A stretch of DNA of 64,000 bases from VRUE01 sp963822295 (GCA_963822295.1 CAWGHD010000002.1:2170001-2234000); one strand, 5' to 3'. Shown: positions 34,904 through 43,664, numbered from the stretch's first letter. Program-made: numbers and translations. Notes: generated from the letters alone by a model not told the origin.

Positions 34904-36109
34904 GTGACTCCTGAGCAGACATTAATACCGACCTTAGGACGGAAATATCAGGAAACGCACCCGTGGATCAGCTTTCGGGTCGACCTTACCCCGGCGCCCG
35001 TGGAGCTGTGGATGCTGCTTGGTGAGGCCCGTTCGAAAATAGCTCACATCGCCGGATCCTTGCTAAATCCTCAAGTGGCCTGGGAGATGCACAACGTCTA
35101 CCTGGCCAAGGGAGTCCTTGCAACGACGGCCATCGAGGGAAACACGCTCTCAGAGGAGGACGCCCGACGGCGTATCGAGGGAGACCTCAAGCTCCCTCCA
35201 TCTCAGGAGTATCTGGGCGTGGAGATGGACAACATCATCGCTGCGTTCAATGAGATCAAGAATGAGCTGGTGTCGGGCGTTGCGCCCGCAATGAGTCGAG
35301 CCACAATTGAGAACTACAACCGACTCATCTTGAAAGACCTTGAGTTAGACGAGGGAGTCCGTCCCGGAGAGGTTCCAACCCACTCTGTAGGCGTCGGCGG
35401 CTATACAGGAGCTCCGCGTGAGGACTGCACATTTTTGCTGGACCGCCTATCTGAATGGCTTAACGGATCTGATTTCGCTCCCCGCACACCTCAGTGGGTC
35501 CTGCCGATGGCGATAGTCAAGGCGATCGTTGCCCACTTGTACATCGCGTGGATCCACCCTTTTGGAGACGGGAATGGCCGGACGGCGCGTTTGATGGAGC
35601 TGCGAATCCTCTTGGAAGTTGGAGTTCCCACCGCCGCTACTCACCTACTAAGCAATCACTACAACCAGACCCGAAGTGAGTATTACCGTCAACTCCGCCT
35701 AGCAAGTAAGAGCGGCGGGGACGTCGTTCCCTTCGTGATGTACGCCCTGCAAGGCTTCGTGGACGGGCTGCGCGACCAACTCCAGATGATCCGCGAGCAG
35801 CAGTTTGCAGATCGATGGGAGCAGCACGTTTACCAGCAGTTCGGAAGAGGAAATAGTCCAGCGCTATTGAGGCGCAGGCAGCTCGTTCTTGAGATGTCGA
35901 AATTGGATGACGCAGTCACGCGATCGGAGCTGCGCACGCTGAGCCCTGGCTTGGTCGAGATGTATCACGGCAAGACGGGAAAGACTCTGAGCCGAGATAT
36001 CAATGCGGTGCTCAAGATGAACCTCGTTCGCCGTCAAGGCAACGGATACATTCCGAACAAGCGGATCCTCGAGGCGTTTCTTCCTGTTGCTGCCGAGACG
36101 AGCGAATAG
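34904..36109 (+). CDS. Fic-domain protein (putative AMPylator, self-inhibited class)
   Basis: Protein of 401 residues. The catalytic Fic motif HPFGDGNGRTAR starts at H218 and is complete. Upstream, residues 74-79 (TTAIEG) fit the [S/T]xxxE[G/N] inhibitory helix that precedes the Fic fold in class II proteins. Fic enzymes transfer AMP or other nucleotidyl groups to target proteins. The C-terminal 90 residues look like a winged-helix domain. Codon choice is visibly different from the neighbours, with many A/T-ending codons (aat, caa, gga, cta), pointing to recent acquisition. No transposase or flanking direct repeat was seen. GTG 34904 is the start. Confidence 0.88.
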   Translation: MTPEQTLIPTLGRKYQETHPWISFRVDLTPAPVELWMLLGEARSKIAHIAGSLLNPQVAWEMHNVYLAKGVLATTAIEGNTLSEEDARRRIEGDLKLPPSQEYLGVEMDNIIAAFNEIKNELVSGVAPAMSRATIENYNRLILKDLELDEGVRPGEVPTHSVGVGGYTGAPREDCTFLLDRLSEWLNGSDFAPRTPQWVLPMAIVKAIVAHLYIAWIHPFGDGNGRTARLMELRILLEVGVPTAATHLLSNHYNQTRSEYYRQLRLASKSGGDVVPFVMYALQGFVDGLRDQLQMIREQQFADRWEQHVYQQFGRGNSPALLRRRQLVLEMSKLDDAVTRSELRTLSPGLVEMYHGKTGKTLSRDINAVLKMNLVRRQGNGYIPNKRILEAFLPVAAETSE

Positions 36110-36121
36110 TCGGAGCGGTTC

Positions 36122-36898
36122 CTAGTTCATCGGAGCCGGGACGAGCACCTGCTCGATCGAGTCCGCCAGCCCCTCGGCGTTGACCTCGACCAGCGCGCCC
36201 ATCACCCAGATGTCGTCCTCGGCGGTTTCGAAGCGGACCGGCATCTGGGTGCTCAGCGCCGCCAGCGCCTGCTCCGGCTTGACGCCGAGGACGCTGTTGC
36301 GCGAGCCGGTCATCCCGACGTCGCAGATGAAAGCGGTCCCTCCCGGCAGGACCCGGGCGTCGGCGGTGGGGACGTGGGTGTGGGTGCCGAGGACGGCGGC
36401 GACGCGGCCGTCGAGGTGCCAGCCCATCGCCACCTTCTCGCTGGTCACCTTGGCGTGGAAGTCGACGACGACGCAGTCGGCCTCGATCCGTTCGAGGATC
36501 GCGTCCACCTCGTGGAAGGGGAGCCGGGCGACCTGGAGGCCGACCGCGCCGCTCAGGTTGATCACCCCGACCCGCCGGCCTCCCGCCTCGACCACGGTGT
36601 GGCCGCGGCCGGGGTTGGCGTGGGGATAGTTGGCGGGCCGGATCACGCGGTCGGAGCGGTCGAGGAAGTCGTAGACCTCGCGGTGGCGGTAGACGTGGTT
36701 GCCGGTCGTGATCACGTCGCAGCCGGCGGCGAAGAGCGAGTTCGCCGTCTTCTCGGTGATCCCGACCCCGCCCGCCGAGTTCTCGCCGTTGACGATCACG
36801 AGGTCGGGCCGGTGCGCCTCGCGCAGCCCGGGCATCGCCGCCTCCAGCCCGCGCCTCCCGGCCCCACCCACAACGTCACCGATAAAGAGAACTCGCAT
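36122..36898 (-). CDS. ymdB: YmdB-family metallophosphoesterase
   Basis: Protein of 258 residues matching the TIGR00282/YmdB family, which in Bacillus hydrolyses 2',3'-cyclic nucleotides and affects RNA turnover and biofilm. Metal motifs: MRVLFIGDVVGGAGR, NGENSAGGVGIT, TTGNHVYR, VVVDFHAKVTSEK and GTHTHVPTADARVLP. It is convergent with fic (12 bases between stops). The start (36898) lies beyond the end of the ABC-2 permease gene (36911) by 12 bases, so it is probably read with the exporter. Confidence 0.9.
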   Translation of the reverse strand: MRVLFIGDVVGGAGRRGLEAAMPGLREAHRPDLVIVNGENSAGGVGITEKTANSLFAAGCDVITTGNHVYRHREVYDFLDRSDRVIRPANYPHANPGRGHTVVEAGGRRVGVINLSGAVGLQVARLPFHEVDAILERIEADCVVVDFHAKVTSEKVAMGWHLDGRVAAVLGTHTHVPTADARVLPGGTAFICDVGMTGSRNSVLGVKPEQALAALSTQMPVRFETAEDDIWVMGALVEVNAEGLADSIEQVLVPAPMN

Positions 36899-36910
36899 GA
36901 GCCGACTCTC

Positions 36911-38263
36911 TCAGACCGTGGTGAAGCGGCGCAGGGCGAAGCGCGCGAGCAGGCCGTAGGCGGCGGTGAGGATCGCGAGGTGGAGGAGGGACCCGCCGAT
37001 CGACGGGCCGGCCGGGTCGAGCGCGGCGGTCATCGCGTCGAGCGCCGGCTTGAAGGGGAAGAGGGAGACGACGACCTCGATCGCGTCGAAGAGGCCCTTG
37101 CCGACCGCGCCCGAGGGGACCAGGGAGAGGAAGGCGACCGGCAGGGTCACCATGAAGGCGAGCAGCGAGACCGCCCGGACCTCGCGCGCCGCCGCCCCCA
37201 GGGCGGCGCCGGCGGCGCCGAGCGCCGCTCCGCCGCCGAGGATCGCCAGCAGCCAGAGGCCGAGCCTGTCCCATTGCAGGGGCACGAATATCTGCATGCC
37301 GGCGAGCATCAGCAGGGTGACGACGAGGCCGATCCCGATCCCGAGCAGGACCTTCTCGGTCAGCAGCGTGGTGGGGGACATCAGGGTGCGGGTGAGCCGC
37401 GGGAAGGCGTTCTCCTCGCGCTCGAGCGCCAGCGAGCCGGCGACCAGCAGGACGGTGACGAAGGCCAGGGTCAGCGTCGCGGCGACGGAGATCGCGAAGA
37501 TGTCGAGCGGCGGCGAGGCGCCGTCGATCACCTGCTTCTCGACGTCGATCGGCTGCGTCAGGCGGTCGACCAGCGGCTGCGCGACGCCCAGGTTTTCGCG
37601 GGCGAGCGCGGCGAAGCGGATCACCCGGTCGAGCGAGTCGCGCAGGGGGCCGGGCTCCACCGAGGGCCGCACCGCTTCCAGGATCCGCCCCGTTTCCCGC
37701 AGGCCGAGGATCTCGATCGCCTGGCCCAGCACCTCGAACTCGCCGCCCTCGACCAGCAGGTTGAGGTATTTCCCACCTTCCGAGGCGACCCGCTTCGCGA
37801 TCAGCAGGTTCGCCTGCGCGAGCAGCGACGTGATCCGGTCGTCGACCGCCTGCGCCTTGATCGGGTTCTCCTCGTTGACGAGGATTTCGACCTTCGGGGT
37901 GCCCGGGACGAGGGTCGAGAGCGAGTTGATCTCGTCGACCAGGTCGGCCGGCAGGATCAGCGCCGCGAGCGCGTCGCCGGATTCGACCTCCTCGACCGCC
38001 TCCTCGCGGTTGTCCACCTCGATGCACTCGACCCGCTTGCAGATCCGCTCGCCGACCCCGATCGCGGGCAGCTCCCTTTCGCCGACGACGATGTGAGAGC
38101 CCTCCGGGATCTCGTTCAGGAAGGCGACCCGCGGCTTTGACGAGTCGGGTGAGATAGCGAGGCCGACCAGGACCGCGATCAGCACCGGGTAGGCGACGAG
38201 CAGCACCGCCTGCAGCGGCGAGCGGCGCAGGATCTGGAGGTCCTTGAGCAGCAGCCAGCGCAT
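36911..38263 (-). CDS. ABC-2 type transporter permease
   Basis: Membrane protein of 450 residues. One N-terminal helix (AVLLVAYPVLIAVLVGLAI) is followed by an outer domain of about 200 residues with the ABC-2 pattern (FLNEIPEGSHIVVGE, ALAALILPADLVDEI). Five C-terminal helices then follow, from IFAISVAATLTLAFVTVLLV onward. Such permeases export lipids, drugs or polymers. The start (ATG 38263) lies three bases after the ATPase stop, so permease and ATPase form one exporter. The cargo is unknown. Confidence 0.85.
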   Translation of the reverse strand: MRWLLLKDLQILRRSPLQAVLLVAYPVLIAVLVGLAISPDSSKPRVAFLNEIPEGSHIVVGERELPAIGVGERICKRVECIEVDNREEAVEEVESGDALAALILPADLVDEINSLSTLVPGTPKVEILVNEENPIKAQAVDDRITSLLAQANLLIAKRVASEGGKYLNLLVEGGEFEVLGQAIEILGLRETGRILEAVRPSVEPGPLRDSLDRVIRFAALARENLGVAQPLVDRLTQPIDVEKQVIDGASPPLDIFAISVAATLTLAFVTVLLVAGSLALEREENAFPRLTRTLMSPTTLLTEKVLLGIGIGLVVTLLMLAGMQIFVPLQWDRLGLWLLAILGGGAALGAAGAALGAAAREVRAVSLLAFMVTLPVAFLSLVPSGAVGKGLFDAIEVVVSLFPFKPALDAMTAALDPAGPSIGGSLLHLAILTAAYGLLARFALRRFTTV

Positions 38264-38266
38264 CGC

Positions 38267-38998
38267 TCAGTGGCCCCGGTGGTGGAGGAAGGCGACGAAG
38301 GCGGTCTCGAAGTCGCGGTTGGCGGCCTCCGGGGCCTCGCTGCGCACCACCTCGCGCAGCTCCTGCGGCGAGCCGTCGAAGAGGCTCTCGCCGTCGGCGA
38401 GGACGAGCAGCCGCTTGCCGTAGCGCTCCGCCTCCTGGATGTCGTGGGTCGAGAAGATCACCGTCGTGCCGCGGCCGGCGAGCTCCTCGACGAACTCCCA
38501 GAGCCGCGCCCGCTGGCGCGGGTCGAGCCCGACACTGGGCTCGTCGAGCAGGAGGACGACCGGCCGCGAGAGCAGCCCGATCGCGATGTTGATCCGCTGT
38601 TGGTTCCCGCCCGAGAGGCGGGCGACCGGCTCCCCCCGCCGGGCCGCCAGCCCGGACAGCTCGAGCATCTCCTCGACCGAGGCGTGCGGGTCCGCGTGCT
38701 TCTCGAGGCGGGCGAAGAGGAGCAGGTTCTCCTCGACCGTGAGGCGCCGGTAGAGGGCCGCCTGCTGCGGCACCCAGCCGACGGCGCCGGGCAGCCTCAT
38801 CTCGCCCTCGTCGGCCTTCGAGACCCCGGCGAGGATCGAGAGCAGCGTCGTCTTGCCGGCGCCGTTGGGCCCGATCACCGCCAGCAGCTCGCCGGCCTCG
38901 ACCGAGAGGTCGACGCCTCGCAGCGCCGCTCGATCCCCATATCTCCTGACCAGCCCGCGCGCCTCCAGGGCGGTCTTCGCTTCGGTCCCCGCATTCAT
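38267..38998 (-). CDS. ABC transporter ATP-binding protein
   Basis: ATPase of 243 residues: Walker A GPNGAGKTTLL near 44, Q-loop VPQQAALYRRLTVEEN, signature LSGGNQQRINIAIG, Walker B LLLDEPSVGLD and switch histidine FSTHD. The signature LSGGNQQ is a variant of the more usual LSGGQ. ATG 38998 gives the start MNAGTEAK. Paired with the ABC-2 permease immediately downstream. The region between it and hemB (54 bases) is a divergent control region. Confidence 0.92.
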   Translation of the reverse strand: MNAGTEAKTALEARGLVRRYGDRAALRGVDLSVEAGELLAVIGPNGAGKTTLLSILAGVSKADEGEMRLPGAVGWVPQQAALYRRLTVEENLLLFARLEKHADPHASVEEMLELSGLAARRGEPVARLSGGNQQRINIAIGLLSRPVVLLLDEPSVGLDPRQRARLWEFVEELAGRGTTVIFSTHDIQEAERYGKRLLVLADGESLFDGSPQELREVVRSEAPEAANRDFETAFVAFLHHRGH

Positions 38999-39052
38999 CC
39001 GGCGACACGGTACTGACCGCCCTTCCCCATCACCGTCCCTAGAATCGTGGCG

Positions 39053-40024
39053 ATGCCCTTCCCGGCGACACGCATGCGCCGCCTGCGGCGGACCAAGGCC
39101 CTGCGCGGCCTGGTCCGCGAGACCACGCTGGACGCCTCGCAGCTGATCCAGCCCGCCTTCGTGGTCGCGGGCGAGGGCGTGCGCGAGGACGTCGAGGCGA
39201 TGCCGGGGATCGAGCGCTTCTCGATCTCCGAGCTGGTCGCCGAGGCGACCGAGCTTGCCACCCTCGGCCTCGGCGGGGTCCTGCTCTTCGGGATCCCGAC
39301 GGCGAAGGACGAGAGCGGCAGCGGCGCCTACGACCCCGAGGGGGTCGTGCAGATGGCGGTCCGGGCCCTGAAGGAGGCGCACCCCGACCTGACCGTGATC
39401 ACCGACGTCTGCCTCTGCGAGTACACGTCGCACGGGCACTGCGGCTTCGTCCGCGACGGCGAGGTCGACAACGACATCACGGTCGAGCTGCTCGCCAAAG
39501 TCGCGATATCCCACGCCGAGGCCGGCGCCGACGCGGTCGCCCCCAGCGACATGATGGACGGCCGGGTCGGGACGATCCGCCACCAGCTCGACGAGGAGGG
39601 TCACTCCGACACGGCGATCGTCGCCTACAGCGTCAAGTACGCCTCCGCCTTCTACGGCCCCTTCCGCGAGGCGGCCGGCTCGACCCCCGAGTTCGGCGAC
39701 CGGCGTGGGTACCAGATGGACCCGGCCAACGCCGACGAGGCGGTCCGCGAGGCCGAGCTCGACCTCGAGGAGGGCGCCGACATGCTAATGGTCAAGCCCG
39801 CCACCCCATATCTGGACGTCGTCCGCCGGGTCAAGGACGCGACCGGGGCGCCGCTCGCCGCCTACCACGTCTCCGGCGAGTACTCGATGCTGAAGGCCGC
39901 CGCCGCCAACGGCTGGATCGACGAGCGCGCCGCGGTGCTGGAGACCCTGACCTCGATCCGCCGGGCGGGCGCCGACGCGATCGTCACCTACTACGCCAAG
40001 GAGGCGGCCGCATGGCTTCAGTAG
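39053..40024 (+). CDS. hemB: Delta-aminolevulinic acid dehydratase (porphobilinogen synthase)
   Basis: Joins two 5-aminolevulinates to porphobilinogen in heme synthesis; about 323 residues. The zinc-site cysteines are in DVCLCEYTSHGHCG. The two active-site lysines lie in YSVKYASAFYGPF and MLMVKPATPYLD. Start: ATG 39053, with GTG 39047 two codons earlier also possible. The stop overlaps the start of the Ahb-like gene by 13 bases, so they are coupled. Confidence 0.96.
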   Translation: MPFPATRMRRLRRTKALRGLVRETTLDASQLIQPAFVVAGEGVREDVEAMPGIERFSISELVAEATELATLGLGGVLLFGIPTAKDESGSGAYDPEGVVQMAVRALKEAHPDLTVITDVCLCEYTSHGHCGFVRDGEVDNDITVELLAKVAISHAEAGADAVAPSDMMDGRVGTIRHQLDEEGHSDTAIVAYSVKYASAFYGPFREAAGSTPEFGDRRGYQMDPANADEAVREAELDLEEGADMLMVKPATPYLDVVRRVKDATGAPLAAYHVSGEYSMLKAAAANGWIDERAAVLETLTSIRRAGADAIVTYYAKEAAAWLQ

Positions 40025-41112
40025 GGGCCGGGGCCCCCAAGGTCCCCCAGTCGAAGGCGCGCAGCCGCAAGGACGGCGCCGCGATCCCGCTCGACGAGAC
40101 CGACAAGCGCCTGATGAACCTGCTCCAGTCGAGCTTCCCGCTCGACCCCGAGCCCTTCGCCCTGGTCGCCTCCGAGGCGGAGATGGAGCTCGACGACCTC
40201 CTCACCCGCACCCAACGCCTGCTCGACGAGCGGATCATCCGCGAGATCACGCCGATCTTCGACACGCGGGCGCTCGGCTACGAGTCGATGCTGGTCGCCG
40301 CCAAAGTCGATTCCGATAACCCCCAGCGCGCCGCCGCGATCGTCAACTCCCACCCGGGGGTCTCCCATAACTATCTGCGCACCCACGACTTCAACCTCTG
40401 GTTCACGATCGCCACCCCGCCCGACTCGGAGCTGGGGCTGCCCGGGACGCTCGAGGTCCTGATGCGGGAGACCGGCGCCGAGTCGATGCGCGAGCTGCCG
40501 ACCCTGACCCTGTTCAAGATCAACATGAACCTGGAGATGGAGAAGGGCACCGAAGCGCTCGCCTCTGCGGTCGAGGCCGCCCCGCCCCGCGAGCTTGAGC
40601 CGCAGCCCTACGACGAGCGCGACATCGAGGTGATCCGCGCCCTGCAGGGTCCGATGGCCGCCGTCGAGCGCCCCTACGACGAGGCCGCCGCCGCGGTCGG
40701 GATGACGACGCCGGAGCTGCTCGAGCACCTGCGCGGGATGGTCGACCGCAAGATCCTGCGCCGCGTCGCCGCGATCCTCTTCCACCGCCGCGCCGGCTTC
40801 TCCGCCAACGGGATGGGCGTCTGGCGGGTCCCGGAGGAGGAGATCGAGGAGACCGGCAGGCTGATGGCCTCCTTCCGCGGCATCTCCCACTGCTACCAGC
40901 GCCCCACCTATGAGGACTGGCCCTACAGCGTCTTCACGATGGCCCACGGCCGCTCCAAGGAGGAGTGCGACGCGATCCTCGACTCGATCGCCGAGGAGTG
41001 CTCGATGGGCCCCGACGACCGCGCCACCCTCTACTCGTCGACCGAGTACAAGAAGATCCGCCTCCACTACTTCACTGACGAGTACAAGCAGTGGGAAGCG
41101 GAGCACGCGTAG
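40012..41112 (+). CDS. Fused AhbA-AhbB (siroheme decarboxylase/NirDL-like) protein
   Basis: Protein of 366 residues with two related halves, each a Lrp/AsnC-like helix-turn-helix followed by an AsnC-type sheet domain. Half one (about 24-195) has LDETDKRLMNLLQSSFPLDP, HNYLRTHDFNLWFTIA and LPTLTLFKINMN, as in AhbA/NirD. Half two (about 200-366) has ERDIEVIRALQGPM, RRVAAILFHRRAGFSANGMG and HCYQRPTYEDWPYSVFTMA, as in AhbB/NirL. In the alternative heme and d1-heme pathways such proteins decarboxylate siroheme. Lying between hemB and hemL it may act in tetrapyrrole synthesis or as a heme-responsive regulator; the sequence alone does not decide. Confidence 0.8.
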   Translation: MASVGAGAPKVPQSKARSRKDGAAIPLDETDKRLMNLLQSSFPLDPEPFALVASEAEMELDDLLTRTQRLLDERIIREITPIFDTRALGYESMLVAAKVDSDNPQRAAAIVNSHPGVSHNYLRTHDFNLWFTIATPPDSELGLPGTLEVLMRETGAESMRELPTLTLFKINMNLEMEKGTEALASAVEAAPPRELEPQPYDERDIEVIRALQGPMAAVERPYDEAAAAVGMTTPELLEHLRGMVDRKILRRVAAILFHRRAGFSANGMGVWRVPEEEIEETGRLMASFRGISHCYQRPTYEDWPYSVFTMAHGRSKEECDAILDSIAEECSMGPDDRATLYSSTEYKKIRLHYFTDEYKQWEAEHA

Positions 41113-41113
41113 T

Positions 41114-41222
41114 GGCGGTTCGGGTGGGGGTTCCGCTTAACTTTTTCCGAAAGCAGTCTTTGGCTGACCGCGACCCACGGCGCGGAAAAAGTACAAGACG
41201 CTCCACCCCCACCCGAACCGCC
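41114..41222. repeat. Nested perfect inverted repeats between the Ahb-like gene and hemL
   Basis: The outer arms 41114-41131 and 41205-41222 are a perfect 18-base inverted repeat (GGCGGTTCGGGTGGGGGT and its complement). Inside, 41140-41149 (ACTTTTTCCG) and 41183-41192 form a second perfect 10-base repeat. A 33-base apical loop remains, with a further small AAAG-CAGT-CTTT hairpin. The element begins one base after the stop at 41112 and ends 15 bases before the hemL ATG, so it fills the whole gap. An RNA would fold into one long stem. It could be a leader control structure, a double operator or a tiny mobile repeat. Confidence 0.75.
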
Positions 41223-41237
41223 GGCTAGGCAGCTCGG

Positions 41238-42530
41238 ATGTCCCCCTTCGAGGATCGCCAGGGAAGCCGGTCGGCTGAGCTGTATCGCCGGGCGCTGGAG
41301 GTGATTCCGGGAGGAGTTAATTCGCCCGTGCGGGCGATGCGGCAGATCGGGCGGGACCCGATCTTCGTCGAGAGGGGGAAGGGCTGCGAGCTGGTCGACG
41401 CCGACGGCAACCGCTACCTCGACTGGGTCGGGTCCTGGGGACCGCTGATCCTCGGCCACGCCGACCCGGAGGTGGTCGCGGCGGTGACGGCGGCCGCGGC
41501 GAGGGGGACGAGCTACGGCGCCGCCACCGAGGGCGAGGTCGAGCTCGCCGAGGAGGTCGTCTCCCGGATCCCCTCGGTCGAGATGCTGCGCCTCACCTCG
41601 TCGGGCACCGAGGCGGCGATGAGCGCGATTCGCCTCGCCCGGGCACGGACGGGCCGCGACGTCGTCGTCAAGTTCGCCGGCGCCTACCACGGCCACTCCG
41701 ACGGGCTGCTCGCCGACGCCGGCTCGGGGGTGGCGACGCTCGGCATCCCGGCAACGCCGGGGGTCACCGCGGCCCAGGCCGAGGCCACCGTCGTCGTCCC
41801 CTGGAACGACCGCGCCGCGGTCGAGGAGGCGCTCGCGCAGCACTCGGTCGCTGCGCTGATCGCCGAGCCGGTCGCCGCCAACATGGGGGTCGTCCCGCCG
41901 GCCGAGAGCTTCCTCAGGTTCCTCCGCGAGGCGACGCGGGAGAGCGGCGCCCTGCTCGTCTTCGACGAGGTGATCACCGGCTTCCGGGTCGCCCGTGGCG
42001 GCGCCCAGGAGCTCTACGGCGTCGAGCCCGACCTGACCGTCCTCGGCAAGGTCCTCGGCGGCGGGCTGCCCGCGGCGGCCTTCGGCGGCCCGCGGGAGAC
42101 GATGGAGGCGGTCGCCCCCGCCGGCGACGTCTACCAGGCCGGCACCCTCTCCGGGAACCCGCTGGCCGTCGCCGCCGGCCTGACGACGCTGCGCCGCCTC
42201 GACGCGCCGGCCTACGAGCGCCTCGCCCTGCTCACCGAGCGCCTCGCGGACGGCCTCGTGGAGCTCGCCGGGGAGCGCCCGCTCCAGGTCGCCGCGGTCC
42301 CCGGGCTGCTCACCCTCTTCTTCAGCGACGGCCCGGTCGGGGACTTCGCCGACGCCTCCGCCTGCGACCTCGACGCCCATGCCCGCTTCTGCCGGGCGCT
42401 TTTGGAGCGGCGCATATGGGCGCCGCCCTCGCAGTTCGAGGCCTGGTTCGTCTCCCTCGCCCACGACGAGGACGCGGTGGACCGGACGCTCGAGGCCGCC
42501 GCCGAGGCCCTGGCCGAGGCGGGGCTGTGA
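41238..42530 (+). CDS. hemL: Glutamate-1-semialdehyde 2,1-aminomutase
   Basis: PLP enzyme making 5-aminolevulinate in the C5 pathway; 430 residues. Motifs: VIPGGVNSPVRAM, LDWVGSWGPLILGH, LTSSGTEAAMSAIRLAR, KFAGAYHGHSDGLL, LLVFDEVITGFRVA, the PLP lysine in VLGKVLGGGLPAAAFG and YQAGTLSGNPLA. It lies downstream of a striking nested inverted repeat that could control it. The stop overlaps the GTG of the next gene (GTGA). Confidence 0.96.
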   Translation: MSPFEDRQGSRSAELYRRALEVIPGGVNSPVRAMRQIGRDPIFVERGKGCELVDADGNRYLDWVGSWGPLILGHADPEVVAAVTAAAARGTSYGAATEGEVELAEEVVSRIPSVEMLRLTSSGTEAAMSAIRLARARTGRDVVVKFAGAYHGHSDGLLADAGSGVATLGIPATPGVTAAQAEATVVVPWNDRAAVEEALAQHSVAALIAEPVAANMGVVPPAESFLRFLREATRESGALLVFDEVITGFRVARGGAQELYGVEPDLTVLGKVLGGGLPAAAFGGPRETMEAVAPAGDVYQAGTLSGNPLAVAAGLTTLRRLDAPAYERLALLTERLADGLVELAGERPLQVAAVPGLLTLFFSDGPVGDFADASACDLDAHARFCRALLERRIWAPPSQFEAWFVSLAHDEDAVDRTLEAAAEALAEAGL

Positions 42531-42948
42531 GCGCCGACCCGGGGGACGCCCTGCACCGCCTCGCCGAGCAGCTGCGCGACGAGGACACCCCGGTCTCCGA
42601 GCACGTCGTCGAGCCCACCGAGGGGCCCCACTACGGCCTGCTTCCCGCCGGCCCTCGCGCCGCCGCCGCTCCCGCCGAGTACGCGCTGGTGATCGAGGCC
42701 GTCCGCGAGGGCTACTTGCTCCACTACGGAGAGCCGCGCCTGCTCTCCGGCCACGACGGCGACCTGGCGGTCCTCGCCGGCGACTACCTCTACGCGCTGG
42801 GCATCGAGCGCTCGCCGAGCTCGGCGACTCGGCCGCCGTCTCGCGACTGGCGGACCTGATCGGAACCTGCGCCAGGCTCCACGCCGAGGGACGCGAGGAG
42901 GAGGCGCCCGCGCTCTGGCACGCGACCGCGGTCGCCATGGGCGACTAG
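42527..42948 (+). CDS. Hypothetical protein coupled to hemL (one frameshift)
   Basis: GTG 42527 overlaps the hemL stop. The first part (VSADPGDALHRLAEQLRDED, LLHYGEPRLLSGHDGDLAVL, GDYLYALGIER) and the last part (LAELGDSAAVSRLADLIGT, HATAVAMGD) are in different frames. Here a base seems to be missing: adding one C in the CGCTCG at about 42810 rejoins them and gives 141 codons. The family is unfamiliar. The segment GDYLYALGIERLAELGD resembles helical proteins of unknown function next to bc operons in related bacteria, which I cannot verify. Confidence 0.65.
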
Positions 42949-42989
42949 ATCGCTCTGAGTCAATAGACTCCCATGCCCTAATTCGAGCT

Positions 42990-43664
42990 GTGACTGACGA
43001 GGCCGACAAGCAAACCGGGGCGGAGACCCCCCCTCGGGAGGAGAGGCCCAAGCCCCATCCTCCCGGCTACTTCGAGGGCGAGTCGATGACTCGCCGTCGC
43101 GCCTTCACGATCGCCGCCCAGGGCCTCGGTGGAATCGCCGGTGCCGCCATCGTCCTCCCCGCCGTCGGCTTCGCCGTCGCCCCGATCTTCCATCGCGGCA
43201 AGGAGCGCTGGGAGGCGGTCGGCCCGACCGGCGACTTCGTCCAGGACACCTACCGCCAGGTGGTCTTCACGGAGACCGAGGGGATCGGCGACGCCGGCAA
43301 GACCACGGCCTACGTGCGCAAGGGCTCGGCCCAGCTCGACGAGGACCCGAACGCCTTCATCGCCGTCTCCAACCGCTGCGTCCACCTCGGCTGCCCGGTG
43401 CGCTTCTTCGAGGCGGCCGGCAACTTCATCTGCCCCTGCCACGGCGGCGTCTACGACTTCCAGGGCAAACGGATCGGCGGCCCGCCCGTCCGCCCGCTCG
43501 ACCAGTTCCAGACCCGCATCCGCGCCGGCCAGGTCGAGCTCGGCCCGCGTTACAGCGTCACCTCCCAGCTCGAGCCGGTGCGCGCCCGCGACCCCGGGGA
43601 GTTCACCGGCGGGATCTGGGAGTACCTCTATCCGCCGCGCCCGTCCACCTTCCCGCCGCCATGA
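42990..43664 (+). CDS. qcrA: Rieske iron-sulfur protein of a cytochrome bc complex
   Basis: Protein of 224 residues that passes electrons from menaquinol to cytochrome. A Tat-type signal TRRRAFTI lies near residues 34-41, followed by a hydrophobic helix. The 2Fe-2S ligands are in CVHLGC (C130, H132) and CPCHGG (C148, H151), with C135/C150 as the usual disulfide. Start GTG 42990. The stop overlaps qcrB (ATGA). A twin-arginine signal fits the tatA/tatC genes 4 kb downstream. Confidence 0.94.
   Translation: MTDEADKQTGAETPPREERPKPHPPGYFEGESMTRRRAFTIAAQGLGGIAGAAIVLPAVGFAVAPIFHRGKERWEAVGPTGDFVQDTYRQVVFTETEGIGDAGKTTAYVRKGSAQLDEDPNAFIAVSNRCVHLGCPVRFFEAAGNFICPCHGGVYDFQGKRIGGPPVRPLDQFQTRIRAGQVELGPRYSVTSQLEPVRARDPGEFTGGIWEYLYPPRPSTFPPP

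Noticed and set aside
34850..36121. Fic gene as part of a transposon or integrative element
   Set aside because: No transposase, integrase, terminal repeat or flanking direct repeat could be found; only composition suggests transfer.
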